A stretch of DNA of 64,000 nt from Pseudomonas sp. MF4836 (GCF_002018875.1 NZ_MVOL01000016.1:1-64000), one strand, 5' to 3'; counted from the stretch's first letter, positions 25,290 through 34,517 are shown. The notes: generated by a model not told the origin, from the letters alone. Program-made: numbers and translations.

Positions 25290-25366
25290 TGGGGTGGACG
25301 ATGGGGATCGAACCCACGACAACAGGAGTCACAATCCTGTGCTCTACCAACTGAGCTACGCCCACC
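25290..25366 (-). tRNA. tRNA-His(GTG)
   Basis: 77 nt with CCA. The anticodon loop is TTGTGAC between CAGGA and TCCTG. The extra 5' G (G-1) faces C73, the hallmark of histidine tRNA. Confidence 0.97.
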
Positions 25367-25405
25367 ATATTGCGTTGTTGCGTTACTTGTGCCAAAGCTG
25401 CCCAA

Positions 25406-25482
25406 TGGCGCACCCGGCAGGACTCGAACCTGCGACCATCCGCTTAGAAGGCGGATGCTCTATCCAGCTGAGCTACGGGCGC
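25406..25482 (-). tRNA. tRNA-Arg(TCT)
   Basis: 77 nt with CCA. The acceptor stem is GCGCCCG, and the anticodon loop holds TCT within CTTCTAA (AGA codons). It is first in the Arg-His-Leu operon. Confidence 0.96.
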
Positions 25483-25601
25483 CTTATTAATCTGTATTCT
25501 TTAACGATTACAAACTAAGTGCTTTCAGTCGTTGTGAGTTAACCATCAACTCTGCCCGACCTTCTTAACCAGTGCTAGGCTGTGCCCGACAAGTGCGACG
25601 A

Positions 25602-25630
25602 ATGTTATAGGTGGTCGCTAAGGTCGTCAA
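25602..25630 (-). promoter_or_regulatory. promoter of the tRNA operon
   Basis: On the minus strand TTGACG (25630-25625), 17 nt, TAACAT (25607-25602) within TATAACAT, with a GC-rich stretch after it as in growth-rate-controlled stable RNA promoters. An A/T-rich segment upstream could be an UP element. Confidence 0.68.
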
Positions 25631-25762
25631 CTCTTTTTTGAAAAAAATTCATTTAATTAAAGGGGTTAGGGGAATTTGCTGACCAAGCGCCTTTGCCCTC
25701 ACGTCCCGACATGCGAGAATACGTTCTCTTTTTCTCTCCCTCTCGATGGTTAATCACGCGTC

Positions 25763-26617
25763 ATGACTGCACAACTAATCGACGGCAAAGCGATCGCCGC
25801 TAGCCTGCGCCAGCAGATCGCCAAACGTGTCGCCGAGCGTCGCCAGCAAGGCCTGCGTACCCCCGGCCTCGCGGTGATCCTGGTCGGCAGCGACCCAGCG
25901 TCTCAGGTTTATGTCTCGCACAAGCGTAAAGACTGTGAAGAGGTCGGCTTTCTTTCCCAAGCCTATGACCTGCCCTCCGACACCACTCAAGACGATCTGG
26001 CCAGCCTGATCGATCGCCTTAATGATGACCCGAACATTGATGGTGTTCTGCTGCAATTGCCTTTGCCCGAACATCTCGATGCCTCCAAATTGCTGGAACG
26101 CATTCGCCCGGATAAAGATGTGGATGGCTTCCATCCTTATAACGTCGGTCGCCTGGCACAACGCATTCCACTGCTGCGCCCCTGCACCCCCAAAGGCATC
26201 ATGACCCTGCTGGAAAGCACCGGGGTCGATCTTTACGGCCTGGATGCAGTGGTGGTCGGCGCCTCTAATATTGTCGGGCGCCCGATGGCGATGGAGCTAT
26301 TGCTCGCTGGCTGCACCGTGACCGTTACCCATCGCTTCACCAAGGACCTGGCAGGCCACGTTGGCCGCGCCGACCTGGTGGTGGTTGCCGCCGGCAAGCC
26401 GGGGCTGGTCAAAGGTGAGTGGATCAAGCCGGGCGCCATCGTTATCGATGTGGGCATCAACCGCCAGGGCGACGGCAAGCTGGTGGGCGATGTGGTCTAC
26501 GAGACGGCCCTGCCCCGCGCCGGCTGGATCACTCCCGTACCGGGTGGCGTTGGGCCGATGACCCGTGCCTGCCTGCTGGAGAACACACTGTACGCGGCGG
26601 AAACCCTGCATAGCTAA
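25763..26617 (+). CDS. folD: methylenetetrahydrofolate dehydrogenase / methenyltetrahydrofolate cyclohydrolase
   Basis: Bifunctional one-carbon enzyme of 284 aa. The catalytic lysine lies in YVSHKRKDCEEVG; the family motifs LPLPEHLD, PDKDVDGFHP and the NADP-binding GASNIVGRPMA follow, and the C-terminus has PVPGGVGPMTRACLLENT. It is divergent from the Arg-His-Leu tRNA operon, an arrangement I recall from other Pseudomonas genomes. Confidence 0.97.
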   Translation: MTAQLIDGKAIAASLRQQIAKRVAERRQQGLRTPGLAVILVGSDPASQVYVSHKRKDCEEVGFLSQAYDLPSDTTQDDLASLIDRLNDDPNIDGVLLQLPLPEHLDASKLLERIRPDKDVDGFHPYNVGRLAQRIPLLRPCTPKGIMTLLESTGVDLYGLDAVVVGASNIVGRPMAMELLLAGCTVTVTHRFTKDLAGHVGRADLVVVAAGKPGLVKGEWIKPGAIVIDVGINRQGDGKLVGDVVYETALPRAGWITPVPGGVGPMTRACLLENTLYAAETLHS

Positions 26618-26643
26618 ACCAGGAAGTGCATCTGTTCCGCTAA

Positions 26644-26674
26644 CAAAGAACCCCGCCATTGGCGGGGTTCTTTG
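26644..26674. terminator. bidirectional terminator after folD
   Basis: A 14-bp perfect stem CAAAGAACCCCGCC / GGCGGGGTTCTTTG with a 3-nt ATT centre; T-rich on both sides. It is shared with the convergent hypothetical gene. Confidence 0.9.
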
Positions 26675-26692
26675 TTTATGGGGTATGCCGGA

Positions 26693-27253
26693 CTAGCTGC
26701 GCTCCGCCAGCGCCGCGCTGACCTGGGCGCGATACGCCACTTTCTGCAGGCGTTTTTCCAGATCGAGCATCACCACCCGATCACTTCGCCCGCTTTCCAG
26801 CTCATCGACCAGGGTTTGGGCGAGGAGGCGCAGGTCATGGATGATGACAATCCGCTCATCGTTAACATCGCGTTTGTGGGACTCGAACACGCGGTGCAGA
26901 AAATCCTCGATATTGCGCTGACAACGATGACGATCAGTGGCCCGCAAATGCGCCAGATTGGCTCCAATACGCCCCAACAACTCCAGCAACTCCAACGTGA
27001 AGTAGTGCAGGCGTCGGCCATACCCCACATTGCGCTCACGCAGTTGAGCGCGTTGCGCAGCAAACTCCTGCCGCCGTTGAATAGCGGGAACGGCAATGGC
27101 CACCATCAAACCCACTATCAGCCCGACTGCCTGGATCCAGCCATACCAATCAGCCGACTTGGGGAAAAACGCGAACGCCAGCAACAGCACCGCCACCATT
27201 CCCGCCCACACCACCATGGGCAGATACTCTTTGCTGATAAAGCTTTTCGGCAT
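26693..27253 (-). CDS. hypothetical membrane protein with two N-terminal helices
   Basis: 186 aa. Two hydrophobic segments (about 11-30 and 38-57) are followed by a charged, helical C-terminal domain likely to lie in the cytoplasm. No family is recognised with confidence. The minus-strand frame is preferred over a long plus-strand frame because of its clear membrane segments and normal composition. It is convergent with folD. Confidence 0.75.
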   Translation of the reverse strand: MPKSFISKEYLPMVVWAGMVAVLLLAFAFFPKSADWYGWIQAVGLIVGLMVAIAVPAIQRRQEFAAQRAQLRERNVGYGRRLHYFTLELLELLGRIGANLAHLRATDRHRCQRNIEDFLHRVFESHKRDVNDERIVIIHDLRLLAQTLVDELESGRSDRVVMLDLEKRLQKVAYRAQVSAALAERS

Positions 27254-27524
27254 TGCCCGACTCCCGTTTATTCCAGGGTGATATGCAGCAAAAAAGGCGA
27301 TGCTAATCCCCGCCCGGGTGGCGCACCATGTTTATTAAGTACCGGCCCGGATACCAAAGCGCCATCACTCGGAAAATACCTGTTTTTTCTTAGTTCTTAG
27401 GGGGTTTCATCGACCATTGGAAGAACAATCGACAGTTCTTCAGCCATACTCATAAAATGTAACGTTTTTTCGAAAACGACCCGTTGCCAAACGGCATATC
27501 CATACTTTTTTCGAGTCCGCCCGC

Positions 27525-28463
27525 GTGAAAATTCGTCTTTCTATCCTGAGCCTATTTTTTGCTGTTACAGGCACCTTCATCACGCAGACCGTCGTTGCCG
27601 GCGAAACCACCGCCGCACCCCGAGACACTTCACAGTTGCATATCGCTTCGGGCAGCGCCTTGCTGCTCGACCTGCAGACCAACAAAGTCATCTATTCCAG
27701 CAACCCGGACGTGGTGGTACCCATTGCGTCGGTGACCAAGCTGATGACCGGCCTCATCGTGCTGGAAGGCAAACAGTCGATGGATGAATACATCTCGGTG
27801 TCGATCAGCGACACCCCGGAAATGAAAGGCGTGTTCTCCCGGGTCAAGCTCAACAGTGAACTGAGCCGCCGCGACATGCTGCTGATCGCTCTGATGTCAT
27901 CGGAAAACCGCGCCGCCGCGAGCCTGGCCCATCATTACCCGGGCGGTTACGCGGCCTTTATTGCGGCGATGAACGCCAAGGCCAAGGCATTGGGCATGAC
28001 CAGTACCCACTATGTGGAACCCACCGGGCTGTCGATTCACAACGTGTCCACAGCTCGCGACCTGAGCAAGCTGCTGCTGGCCGCACGCAAGTACCCGATG
28101 CTCAGCGAGTTGAGCACCACCAAGGAAAAAACCGTGGCCTTCCGCAAACCCAACTACACCCTGGGTTTTCATAACACCGACCACCTGGTGAACAGGGCCA
28201 ACTGGGATATCAAGCTGACCAAGACCGGCTTTACCAATCAGGCTGGTCATTGCCTGGTGCTGGTCACCAGCATGGGCAATCGCCCGGTCGCGCTGGTGAT
28301 TCTCGATGCCTTTGGCAAATACACCCACTTCGCCGATGCCAGCCGCATCCGCAACTGGGTCGAGACCGGCAAAAGCGGCTCGGTGCCGGATGCAGCCTTG
28401 CGCTACAAGGCCGACAAGAACCTCAAGGACCGCCAGAGTGGCGTCGCCCAGCGCAGCCAGTGA
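27525..28463 (+). CDS. pbpG: D-alanyl-D-alanine endopeptidase (PBP7)
   Basis: Periplasmic penicillin-binding protein of the S11 family, 312 aa, that cleaves DD-crosslinks in peptidoglycan. A signal peptide ends near residue 25 (VVAG-ET). Active-site motifs are SVTK (Ser69, Lys72), SEN in ALMSSENRA, and KTG in KLTKTGFTN. The start is GTG at 27525. Confidence 0.93.
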   Translation: MKIRLSILSLFFAVTGTFITQTVVAGETTAAPRDTSQLHIASGSALLLDLQTNKVIYSSNPDVVVPIASVTKLMTGLIVLEGKQSMDEYISVSISDTPEMKGVFSRVKLNSELSRRDMLLIALMSSENRAAASLAHHYPGGYAAFIAAMNAKAKALGMTSTHYVEPTGLSIHNVSTARDLSKLLLAARKYPMLSELSTTKEKTVAFRKPNYTLGFHNTDHLVNRANWDIKLTKTGFTNQAGHCLVLVTSMGNRPVALVILDAFGKYTHFADASRIRNWVETGKSGSVPDAALRYKADKNLKDRQSGVAQRSQ

Positions 28464-28476
28464 ATCCTCTTTAAAT

Positions 28477-28504
28477 GAAAACGGCGCCTCAGGGCGCCGT
28501 TTTC
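28477..28504. terminator. bidirectional terminator
   Basis: A 12-bp perfect stem GAAAACGGCGCC / GGCGCCGTTTTC with a TCAG loop, between the convergent pbpG and lipoprotein genes. Confidence 0.9.
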
Positions 28505-28517
28505 ACATCTGCTCAGA

Positions 28518-29189
28518 TCAGTTGCCAATGGCCTTGACCGCCTTGGCTGCTGCCTGTTCCTGACCGGCCTGGGCCAGTTCATCCGCTGCCCGCAACCAGC
28601 GTTGGCGATCGACCTTGGCTGGCACCTGGTTCGGCGCTTGGATCAACACCGCCCAACTCCCGGCATTCTTCCAGGCTGACTCAAACGAACTGAAGCTCAT
28701 CAACATTCGCCGATTCTGCCCCGCACGCAGCAGCACCGTCTGCTTGTCGCGGTTGTAGCCGGCCAACACCGCGTAACGCGGCTGCGACCAGAACGACGAA
28801 CCTTCGGTAAAGCGCAGCATCACCGGAAAACCGGCGGCCACCTGGGTCAGCAAGGCTGGAAGGTTGTCGTCCAGAGGGTAGACCAGCATCCCGTACTCAC
28901 GGGCGAGTTTCTGCATGTTCTGCTGCAACTGCGCCTCGGCGCCCGGCAGATGCAAGGGCTTGTCGAGCAGCCCGGGCGTGATCACCACACCTTGCTGGGA
29001 CAGCATGCTGGCCAGGGCGCCGGGGCCACTCTGATAGATCTCGCCTCGAAAGAACGGCACGCTGCTGAGCTCGACCCGCTCGGGCAGGCGCTGGATCTCC
29101 GGCTGCACACCCGTGGCGCAACCCGCCAGGCTCAGGACACAGGCGCTGGCCAGCAACGCCGTTCGAATTCGAGGAAATACCCGCACCAT
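28518..29189 (-). CDS. lipoprotein with a C39-peptidase-like domain and degenerate active site
   Basis: 223 aa. The start at 29189 (MVRVFPRIRTALL) gives a signal peptide with the lipobox SLAGC (Cys24). The following domain has the C39-like pattern VPFFRGEIYQSGPGALASML, in which the catalytic Cys of the usual QCGP is Ser54. The usual catalytic His before the YVVLVGY-type strand appears as Arg138 in PRYAVLAGYN. The protein is therefore probably not a cysteine protease but a binding or scaffold protein on the outer membrane. A short helical tail (RAADELAQAGQEQAAAKA) ends it. Confidence 0.75.
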   Translation of the reverse strand: MVRVFPRIRTALLASACVLSLAGCATGVQPEIQRLPERVELSSVPFFRGEIYQSGPGALASMLSQQGVVITPGLLDKPLHLPGAEAQLQQNMQKLAREYGMLVYPLDDNLPALLTQVAAGFPVMLRFTEGSSFWSQPRYAVLAGYNRDKQTVLLRAGQNRRMLMSFSSFESAWKNAGSWAVLIQAPNQVPAKVDRQRWLRAADELAQAGQEQAAAKAVKAIGN

Positions 29190-29413
29190 CTTCGCTCTCT
29201 TGATCAGACGCCGGCCTGACAGTCCTCCGGCTGGGGGCCTGATCATAGGGCCCTCTGGCTCGGTGGTATAGCGTTAGGTCGCAGTTAATTGCCGGCGATA
29301 GAGCGAAGCAGTCGATCACTCTCGACTATTGGTCAATTGTTTGAAACACGGCAGCGACTAGACTGTCCATTGCAAAGAGTGTGTGCCCTGGACAGGGCAA
29401 AGAGGAGGCACGT

Positions 29414-29581
29414 ATGAGCCTGACAACGACGATTTTCCTACTGATCTGTGGCTGGCTGGCCGTTGCTGGCGCCATGCTCTGGGGGGTGTTGCGGATCACC
29501 CGCCGGCATCACCACCCTCTCCCACCGCCAACCCCGGCAAAAGTCAGCAAACCGGCGCCACGTCCCGCGACCGCGCACTGA
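29414..29581 (+). CDS. small membrane protein, 55 aa
   Basis: One hydrophobic helix (about residues 4-26, FLLICGWLAVAGAMLWGVL) followed by an Arg/His cluster and a Pro-rich tail. GGAGG lies about 7 nt before the ATG. The function is unknown; the basic motif after the helix suggests N-out/C-in topology. Confidence 0.65.
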   Translation: MSLTTTIFLLICGWLAVAGAMLWGVLRITRRHHHPLPPPTPAKVSKPAPRPATAH

Positions 29582-29602
29582 GTCATTCACCCGGAAAAAA
29601 AA

Positions 29603-29630
29603 CCGCCTGCATTCTTTCGAAGGCAGGCGG
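29603..29630 (-). terminator. terminator of terC
   Basis: Stem CCGCCTGC / GCAGGCGG (29603-29610 with 29623-29630); the minus strand continues with eight T residues. Confidence 0.85.
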
Positions 29631-29649
29631 CCAAATGTCACGCAATCAA

Positions 29650-30396
29650 TCAGGCATCGAGTTCACGCTTCTGCCGCGCCCGTCGCGCCAGCATGTTCAG
29701 GCTCTCGATCGCCGCCGAGAACGCCATCGCCGCATACACATATCCTTTTGGCACGTGGGCACCGAAGCCTTCGGCGATCAGGGTCATACCGATCATGATC
29801 AGGAAACCCAAGGCCAGCATCACCACGGTCGGGTTGTCGTTGATGAACTTGGCCAGCGGCTCGGCGGCCAGCAACATCACCAGGACCGAGACCACCACCG
29901 CGATGATCATGATCGGCAAATGCTCGGTCATGCCAACGGCGGTAATGATGCTGTCGATGGAAAACACCATGTCCAGCAGCAGGATCTGGCCGATCGCAGC
30001 GGCAAAGCCGATGGACACACCCGCAGTGGCCTTATCGTCGTGCTGGGCCTGCGGGTCCATGCTGTGATGGATCTCGGTCGTGGCCTTCCACAGCAGGAAC
30101 AAGCCACCCGCGATCAGGATCATGTCCTTCCAGGAGAACACCTGGCCAAACACGTCGATCACCGGCTCGGTCAATTGCACGATAAAGGCGATGGTGCTGA
30201 GCAACGCCAGACGCAGGATCAGGGCCATGCCGATCCCGATGCGTCGCGCCTTGGCTCGATGCTGCTCGGGCAATTTGTTGGTCAGGATCGAGATAAAGAT
30301 CAGGTTATCGATGCCAAGCACGATTTCCATCACCACCAGGGTGGCCAGGGCGACCCAGGCGGTGGGGCTGGCGGCGAGTTGTAAAAGGTATTCCAT
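29650..30396 (-). CDS. TerC family integral membrane protein
   Basis: 248 aa with about seven hydrophobic segments and the acidic intramembrane motifs of the family: EIVLGIDNLIFISIL and LLLDMVFSIDSIITA. TerC-family proteins are linked to metal ion handling (for example Mn export) and membrane stress. The start at 30396 (MEYLLQ) is preferred to the TTG two codons earlier. It stands next to a small lipoprotein gene on the same strand, about 30 bp away. Confidence 0.88.
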   Translation of the reverse strand: MEYLLQLAASPTAWVALATLVVMEIVLGIDNLIFISILTNKLPEQHRAKARRIGIGMALILRLALLSTIAFIVQLTEPVIDVFGQVFSWKDMILIAGGLFLLWKATTEIHHSMDPQAQHDDKATAGVSIGFAAAIGQILLLDMVFSIDSIITAVGMTEHLPIMIIAVVVSVLVMLLAAEPLAKFINDNPTVVMLALGFLIMIGMTLIAEGFGAHVPKGYVYAAMAFSAAIESLNMLARRARQKRELDA

Positions 30397-30426
30397 GGGC
30401 AATCCTGGCTCTGTGGTACGAAAGGG

Positions 30427-30678
30427 TTAGATTTCCAGCGATGACGGCTCTTTATTCTTGCTGTCGTCAGCGGGTTTTTCCTGTTTGCTGATCAAGCCAC
30501 CGGTGGCGTCGCTGATGGCTTGCTCGGCCGCCTTGTGGGTGTCGTCAATCGCTTGCTTGGCCGATTCGGCAGCCTTGCCCATCAATTGCTGGGCGCTTTT
30601 TTCTGCTTGATCGCAGCCAGCCAGGCCCACTAATGCCAGCGCCAGCAAGGCTGCGGCGCCGATGTTTTGAATTTTCAT
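30427..30678 (-). CDS. small lipoprotein
   Basis: 83 aa. The signal peptide MKIQNIGAAALLALALVGLAGC has a good lipobox, then a charged helical segment (SAQQLMGKAAESAKQAIDDT). The start at 30678 has GAGGGAAA upstream. It is divergent from nhaR and may be co-transcribed with terC. The function is unknown. Confidence 0.78.
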   Translation of the reverse strand: MKIQNIGAAALLALALVGLAGCDQAEKSAQQLMGKAAESAKQAIDDTHKAAEQAISDATGGLISKQEKPADDSKNKEPSSLEI

Positions 30679-30811
30679 GGTGTTTCCCTCGATAGAACAG
30701 ACGGGCCCAACCGGCAGGCCGTCGATAGCGGGGGATTCTAAAGAGCTGGATACTTCAGGAAAATTCGTATTTTTTGCAGTTATAATTCGGTTTTTACGAA
30801 GTGAGGTCGCC

Positions 30812-31717
30812 ATGCTCAATTATCGTCAGCTGCATTACTTCTGGGTCGTGGCTAAAACCGGCAGCATCGTGCGCGCCTGCGAGCAGCTCAACCTCACCCC
30901 GCAAACCATCAGCGGTCAGATTAGCCTGCTGGAGCAAACCTATGGCATCGAGTTGTTTCGCCGGGTCGGACGCCAGCTGGAACTCACCGAAGCCGGGCGC
31001 CAGACCCTGCCTTATGCTGAACAGATGTTTCAGCTGGGGGGCGAACTGGAAGCCATGCTCCGCGCCCAGCCCAATGAGCAGCAGATCCAGTTTCGGGTGG
31101 GGGTGGCCGATGTGGTGCCCAAATCCATCGTCTACCGGCTGATCGCGCCCACCATGGAGTTGAGTGAGCCGATCCGCATCACCTGCCGCGAAGACAAACT
31201 CGAACGGCTGCTGGCCGACCTGGCCATCCAGCGCCTGGACCTGGTGATTTCCGACAGTCCGATGCCGTCGCACCTCGACATCAAGGGCTACAGCCAGAAG
31301 TTGGGCGAGTGCGGCATCAGTTTTTTCGCCACGGCCAACCTGGCCCAGGCCTACGGCCAGGATTTCCCCCACAGCCTGCACGGCGCACCGATGTTGATAC
31401 CGGGGCAGGAAACCGTGGTCCGCAGCCGCTTGCTGCGCTGGTTCGCCGAACAGCAGATTCAGCCGCGGATCATTGGCGAGTTCGACGACAGCGCGCTGAT
31501 GCAGGCCTTCGGCCAATCCGGCAGCGGGATTTTCATCGCCCCCAGCGTGATTGCCGATGAAGTGAAGCGCCAATACGGCGTGGAGCTGATCGGCCAGACC
31601 GATGCAGTGACCGAGTCCTTCTATGCCATTTCAGTGGAGCGCAAGGTCAAGCACCCCGGCATCGTCGCGATTACCGAGGGTGCGCGGCGCGAGCTGTTCA
31701 CCGCCCTGCCCGCCTGA
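30812..31717 (+). CDS. nhaR: LysR-family regulator NhaR
   Basis: 301 aa. The family start (NYRQLHYFWVVAKTGSIVRA), the HTH, and internal blocks such as ISDSPM, GECGISFFAT, LIPGQETVVRSRLLRWF and GEFDDSALMQAFG match NhaR closely, as I remember the E. coli protein. NhaR activates the Na+/H+ antiporter gene nhaA in response to Na+. No nhaA lies next to it here, so its target is remote or different. The start at 30812 follows a GAGGT RBS. Confidence 0.85.
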   Translation: MLNYRQLHYFWVVAKTGSIVRACEQLNLTPQTISGQISLLEQTYGIELFRRVGRQLELTEAGRQTLPYAEQMFQLGGELEAMLRAQPNEQQIQFRVGVADVVPKSIVYRLIAPTMELSEPIRITCREDKLERLLADLAIQRLDLVISDSPMPSHLDIKGYSQKLGECGISFFATANLAQAYGQDFPHSLHGAPMLIPGQETVVRSRLLRWFAEQQIQPRIIGEFDDSALMQAFGQSGSGIFIAPSVIADEVKRQYGVELIGQTDAVTESFYAISVERKVKHPGIVAITEGARRELFTALPA

Positions 31718-31721
31718 GGTA

Positions 31722-32876
31722 TCAGGCGCAGGCGCTGCGCGGCTTGGCGCCCATCAGCAACAAGGCCAGGACAATCGACACCAGGATGAACCCGGCAGCG
31801 GCGAATCCCAGGCTGCCCAGGCCCAGGGTGTCGATCACTCGGCCACCGACCATGGCTCCCAGGCCGATCCCGAGGTTGGCCCCGGCGATGTTCAGGGACG
31901 CGGCAAAGGCCGGCGCTTCAGGTGCGGCCTTCATCAACCGCACATGGCTGACCAGAAACAACGCCGCCTGGGTCACGCCCCAGATGCCCATGGCCGCCGC
32001 CAGCCCCAATGTCGAATGGATAGCCGGCACCAGGGCCACCATGCCGCCGATCATAAAGGCGCAGAACACCATCGACGCCATCAGCGGATGCCGGTCCACT
32101 GCCCGTCCGCCCAGGGAATTGCCGAGCAACCCGACCGCACCAAAGCCCATCAGGCACCAGCCCACCACGGTGCCGTTGAACCCGGCCAGGCGCTCAAGGA
32201 TGTCGGCGAGGTAGGTGTAAGCGGTGAACATGCCGCTGAACACCAGGATCGACAGCAGCACATGCCCCTGCATCAGCGGGCTGCGCAGGATCTTGAATTG
32301 CGAACCCAGGCTGACCTGCTGCTTATGCAGCTCGGTCTTCGGCAGGTAGATAAACAGCAGCAAGGCCTTGGCGAACGCCACCACCGCCAGGATCGCAAAG
32401 GCGCTGCGCCAGCCGAAGGCATCGGAAATCAGGGTCCCCACCGGAATCCCGAAAACCGTGGCACACACAATGCCGAAGCCGATTTTAGCGATGGCGCGCC
32501 CGGCGTAGTCCGGGCCGACAATGCCGACCGCAGTTTCACTGGCCAGGGCCCAGAACACCGGCAACCCCAACGCCGGGATCAACCGGGCCACAGCCATGAC
32601 CCCGATATTCGGCGCCAGCGCCGCCAGGGTATTGGCCAGGCCGAACATCACCAGTACCGTCACAAACAGGCGCTTGCGTTCGAAACGGGCGAAATAGGCG
32701 GTGAGAAACGGCCCGAATGCGGCCACGGTGAAGGCGAACAGCGTCACCAGCAGGCCGGCCTGGGGCACGCTGACCTCAAGATCCCGGGCGATCGACGGCA
32801 GCAGACCGACGATGATGAATTCCGTGGTCAGCACGGTAAAACCCGCAGCCGACAACAGCAGGATGGGCAACAGCAT
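31722..32876 (-). CDS. MFS transporter, DHA1-type exporter
   Basis: 384 aa, about 12 hydrophobic segments. The opening LLLSAAGFTVLTTEFIIVGLLPSIA and the loop YFARFERKRLFVTVL are typical of drug- or sugar-efflux (SotB/YdhP-like) carriers. The start at 32876 has GGAG about 7 nt upstream; the longer frame adds seven residues without an RBS. It is convergent with nhaR. The substrate is unknown. Confidence 0.88.
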   Translation of the reverse strand: MLLPILLLSAAGFTVLTTEFIIVGLLPSIARDLEVSVPQAGLLVTLFAFTVAAFGPFLTAYFARFERKRLFVTVLVMFGLANTLAALAPNIGVMAVARLIPALGLPVFWALASETAVGIVGPDYAGRAIAKIGFGIVCATVFGIPVGTLISDAFGWRSAFAILAVVAFAKALLLFIYLPKTELHKQQVSLGSQFKILRSPLMQGHVLLSILVFSGMFTAYTYLADILERLAGFNGTVVGWCLMGFGAVGLLGNSLGGRAVDRHPLMASMVFCAFMIGGMVALVPAIHSTLGLAAAMGIWGVTQAALFLVSHVRLMKAAPEAPAFAASLNIAGANLGIGLGAMVGGRVIDTLGLGSLGFAAAGFILVSIVLALLLMGAKPRSACA

Positions 32877-33195
32877 GAATAACTCCAGAAACGACAACGC
32901 CAGCGCCAGCCCGAGGGCCCACTGAGGGGATATGAAAAAAGGATGGCGAATGTTAACAGAATGTTTGAGCCGCCGCTGGAGCGCGGGCTGTGCGGCAGAT
33001 CGTCATACACCTCCGGGGAACCACCCGCGCTGTGATAAAGTCCGCCCCCCTAAAAAACCCGGCACGGTCATCGTCTACCCTCGGTGATTCAGCGCAAAGC
33101 GTTGCTGCCGCGTACGGTGGGCAATCCTTGAGACAGTCTGCCGCGTCTATTACTGTCGCCCCATCCAATACCTCAAAAAAAACAGAGATACCGTT
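32877..33195. other. intergenic region between divergent MFS and sstT genes
   Basis: About 320 bases of divergent promoter region. I see no gene or strong hairpin; the promoters for both genes should lie here. Confidence 0.5.
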
Positions 33196-34428
33196 ATGAC
33201 TGCTTCGCCCCCTTCGCTTCTGCAAAAACTCAAGGGTATCAGCCTGGTCACGCAGATCATTATCGGCTTGCTCGCCGGGATCGCCCTGGCGCTGTTGGTG
33301 CCCGAAGTGGCCAAGTCCACCGCTTTTATCGGCAAGGTGTTTGTCGCTGCGCTCAAGGCCGTGGCGCCGATCCTGGTGTTCGTATTGGTGATGGCCTCCA
33401 TCGCCAACCACAAACATGGGCAGCAGACCCATATCCGGCCGATCCTGGTGCTGTACCTGCTGGGCACCTTCGCCGCGGCCGTGGTCGCGGTGATCGCCAG
33501 CAGCCTGTTCCCGTCGGCGCTGGTGCTGTCCACCCACGACGTCGCCATCAGCGCCCCCGGTGGCATCGCCGAAGTCCTGCAAAGCCTGTTGCTGAGCGTG
33601 GTCGAGAACCCGGTCAGCGCGCTGATGAATGCCAACTTCATCGGCATCCTGGCCTGGGCCATCGGCATGGGCGTCGCCATTCGCCATGCCGGTGAGACCA
33701 CCCGCACTGTGCTCGGCGACCTGTCCAACGGCGTGACCCTGATCGTGCAGGTGGTGATCCGCTTCGCCCCGCTGGGGATTTTCGGCCTGGTGGCCTCGAC
33801 CCTGGCCACCTCCGGCTTCGGTGCGCTGCTGGGCTATCTGCACCTGCTGGCGGTGCTGATCGGCTGCATGCTGTTTGTGGCTCTGGTCATGAACCCGGCC
33901 ATTGTCTACTGGAAAATCCGCCGCAACCCCTTCCCGCTGGTGCTGATGTGCCTGCGCGAAAGCGGGATTACCGCGTTTTTCACCCGCAGTTCGGCGGCCA
34001 ACATTCCGGTCAACCTGGAACTGAGCAAGCGCCTGGGCCTGCATGAAGACACCTATTCGGTATCGATCCCCCTGGGCGCCACCATCAACATGGCCGGCGC
34101 GGCGATCACCATCACCGTGCTGACCCTGGCGGCGGTGCACACCCTGGGCATCAGCGTCGACCTGCCGACTGCGGTGCTGCTCAGTGTGGTCGCGGCGATC
34201 TGTGCCTGCGGCGCCTCGGGCGTGGCCGGTGGCTCGCTGTTGCTGATTCCCCTGGCGTGCAGCCTGTTCGGCATCCCCAGCGAGATCGCGATGCAGGTGG
34301 TGGCGGTCGGCTTCATCATCGGCGTGCTTCAGGACTCGGCGGAAACCGCCCTCAACTCCTCCACCGATGTGCTGTTCACCGCAGCCGCCTGCATGGCCCA
34401 GGACGATCCGGTCCAACCGACAGCCTGA
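33196..34428 (+). CDS. sstT: serine/threonine:sodium symporter SstT
   Basis: Inner-membrane transporter of the dicarboxylate/amino acid:cation symporter family, 410 aa. It has family features in the second half: FFTRSSAANIPVNLELSKRL, SIPLGATINMAGAAI, and the C-terminal FIIGVLQDSAETALNSSTDVLF. It imports serine and threonine with Na+. It is followed by a strong terminator. Confidence 0.93.
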   Translation: MTASPPSLLQKLKGISLVTQIIIGLLAGIALALLVPEVAKSTAFIGKVFVAALKAVAPILVFVLVMASIANHKHGQQTHIRPILVLYLLGTFAAAVVAVIASSLFPSALVLSTHDVAISAPGGIAEVLQSLLLSVVENPVSALMNANFIGILAWAIGMGVAIRHAGETTRTVLGDLSNGVTLIVQVVIRFAPLGIFGLVASTLATSGFGALLGYLHLLAVLIGCMLFVALVMNPAIVYWKIRRNPFPLVLMCLRESGITAFFTRSSAANIPVNLELSKRLGLHEDTYSVSIPLGATINMAGAAITITVLTLAAVHTLGISVDLPTAVLLSVVAAICACGASGVAGGSLLLIPLACSLFGIPSEIAMQVVAVGFIIGVLQDSAETALNSSTDVLFTAAACMAQDDPVQPTA

Positions 34429-34467
34429 GCGGCACAGCCTTCGACGCGGCCCTGAACGCCGCGCACA

Positions 34468-34505
34468 AAAAAGCCCGGCAAGGCTCACACCTTGCCGGGC
34501 TTTTT
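34468..34505. terminator. bidirectional terminator after sstT
   Basis: A 16-bp perfect stem AAAAAGCCCGGCAAGG / CCTTGCCGGGCTTTTT, between convergent sstT and the DUF1993 gene. Confidence 0.93.
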
Positions 34506-34517
34506 GCAGCGTGGGGC

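Noticed and set aside
25210..25518. Short frames over the tRNA cluster
   Set aside because: These are translations of tRNA genes, which explain the sequence completely.
26672..27400. 242-codon plus-strand frame after folD
   Set aside because: The opposite strand encodes a normal two-helix membrane protein, and the plus frame begins inside the folD terminator region.
32953..34488. 511-codon open frame on the minus strand
   Set aside because: It is antisense to sstT, very rich in His, Gln and Arg, and has no recognisable domain.
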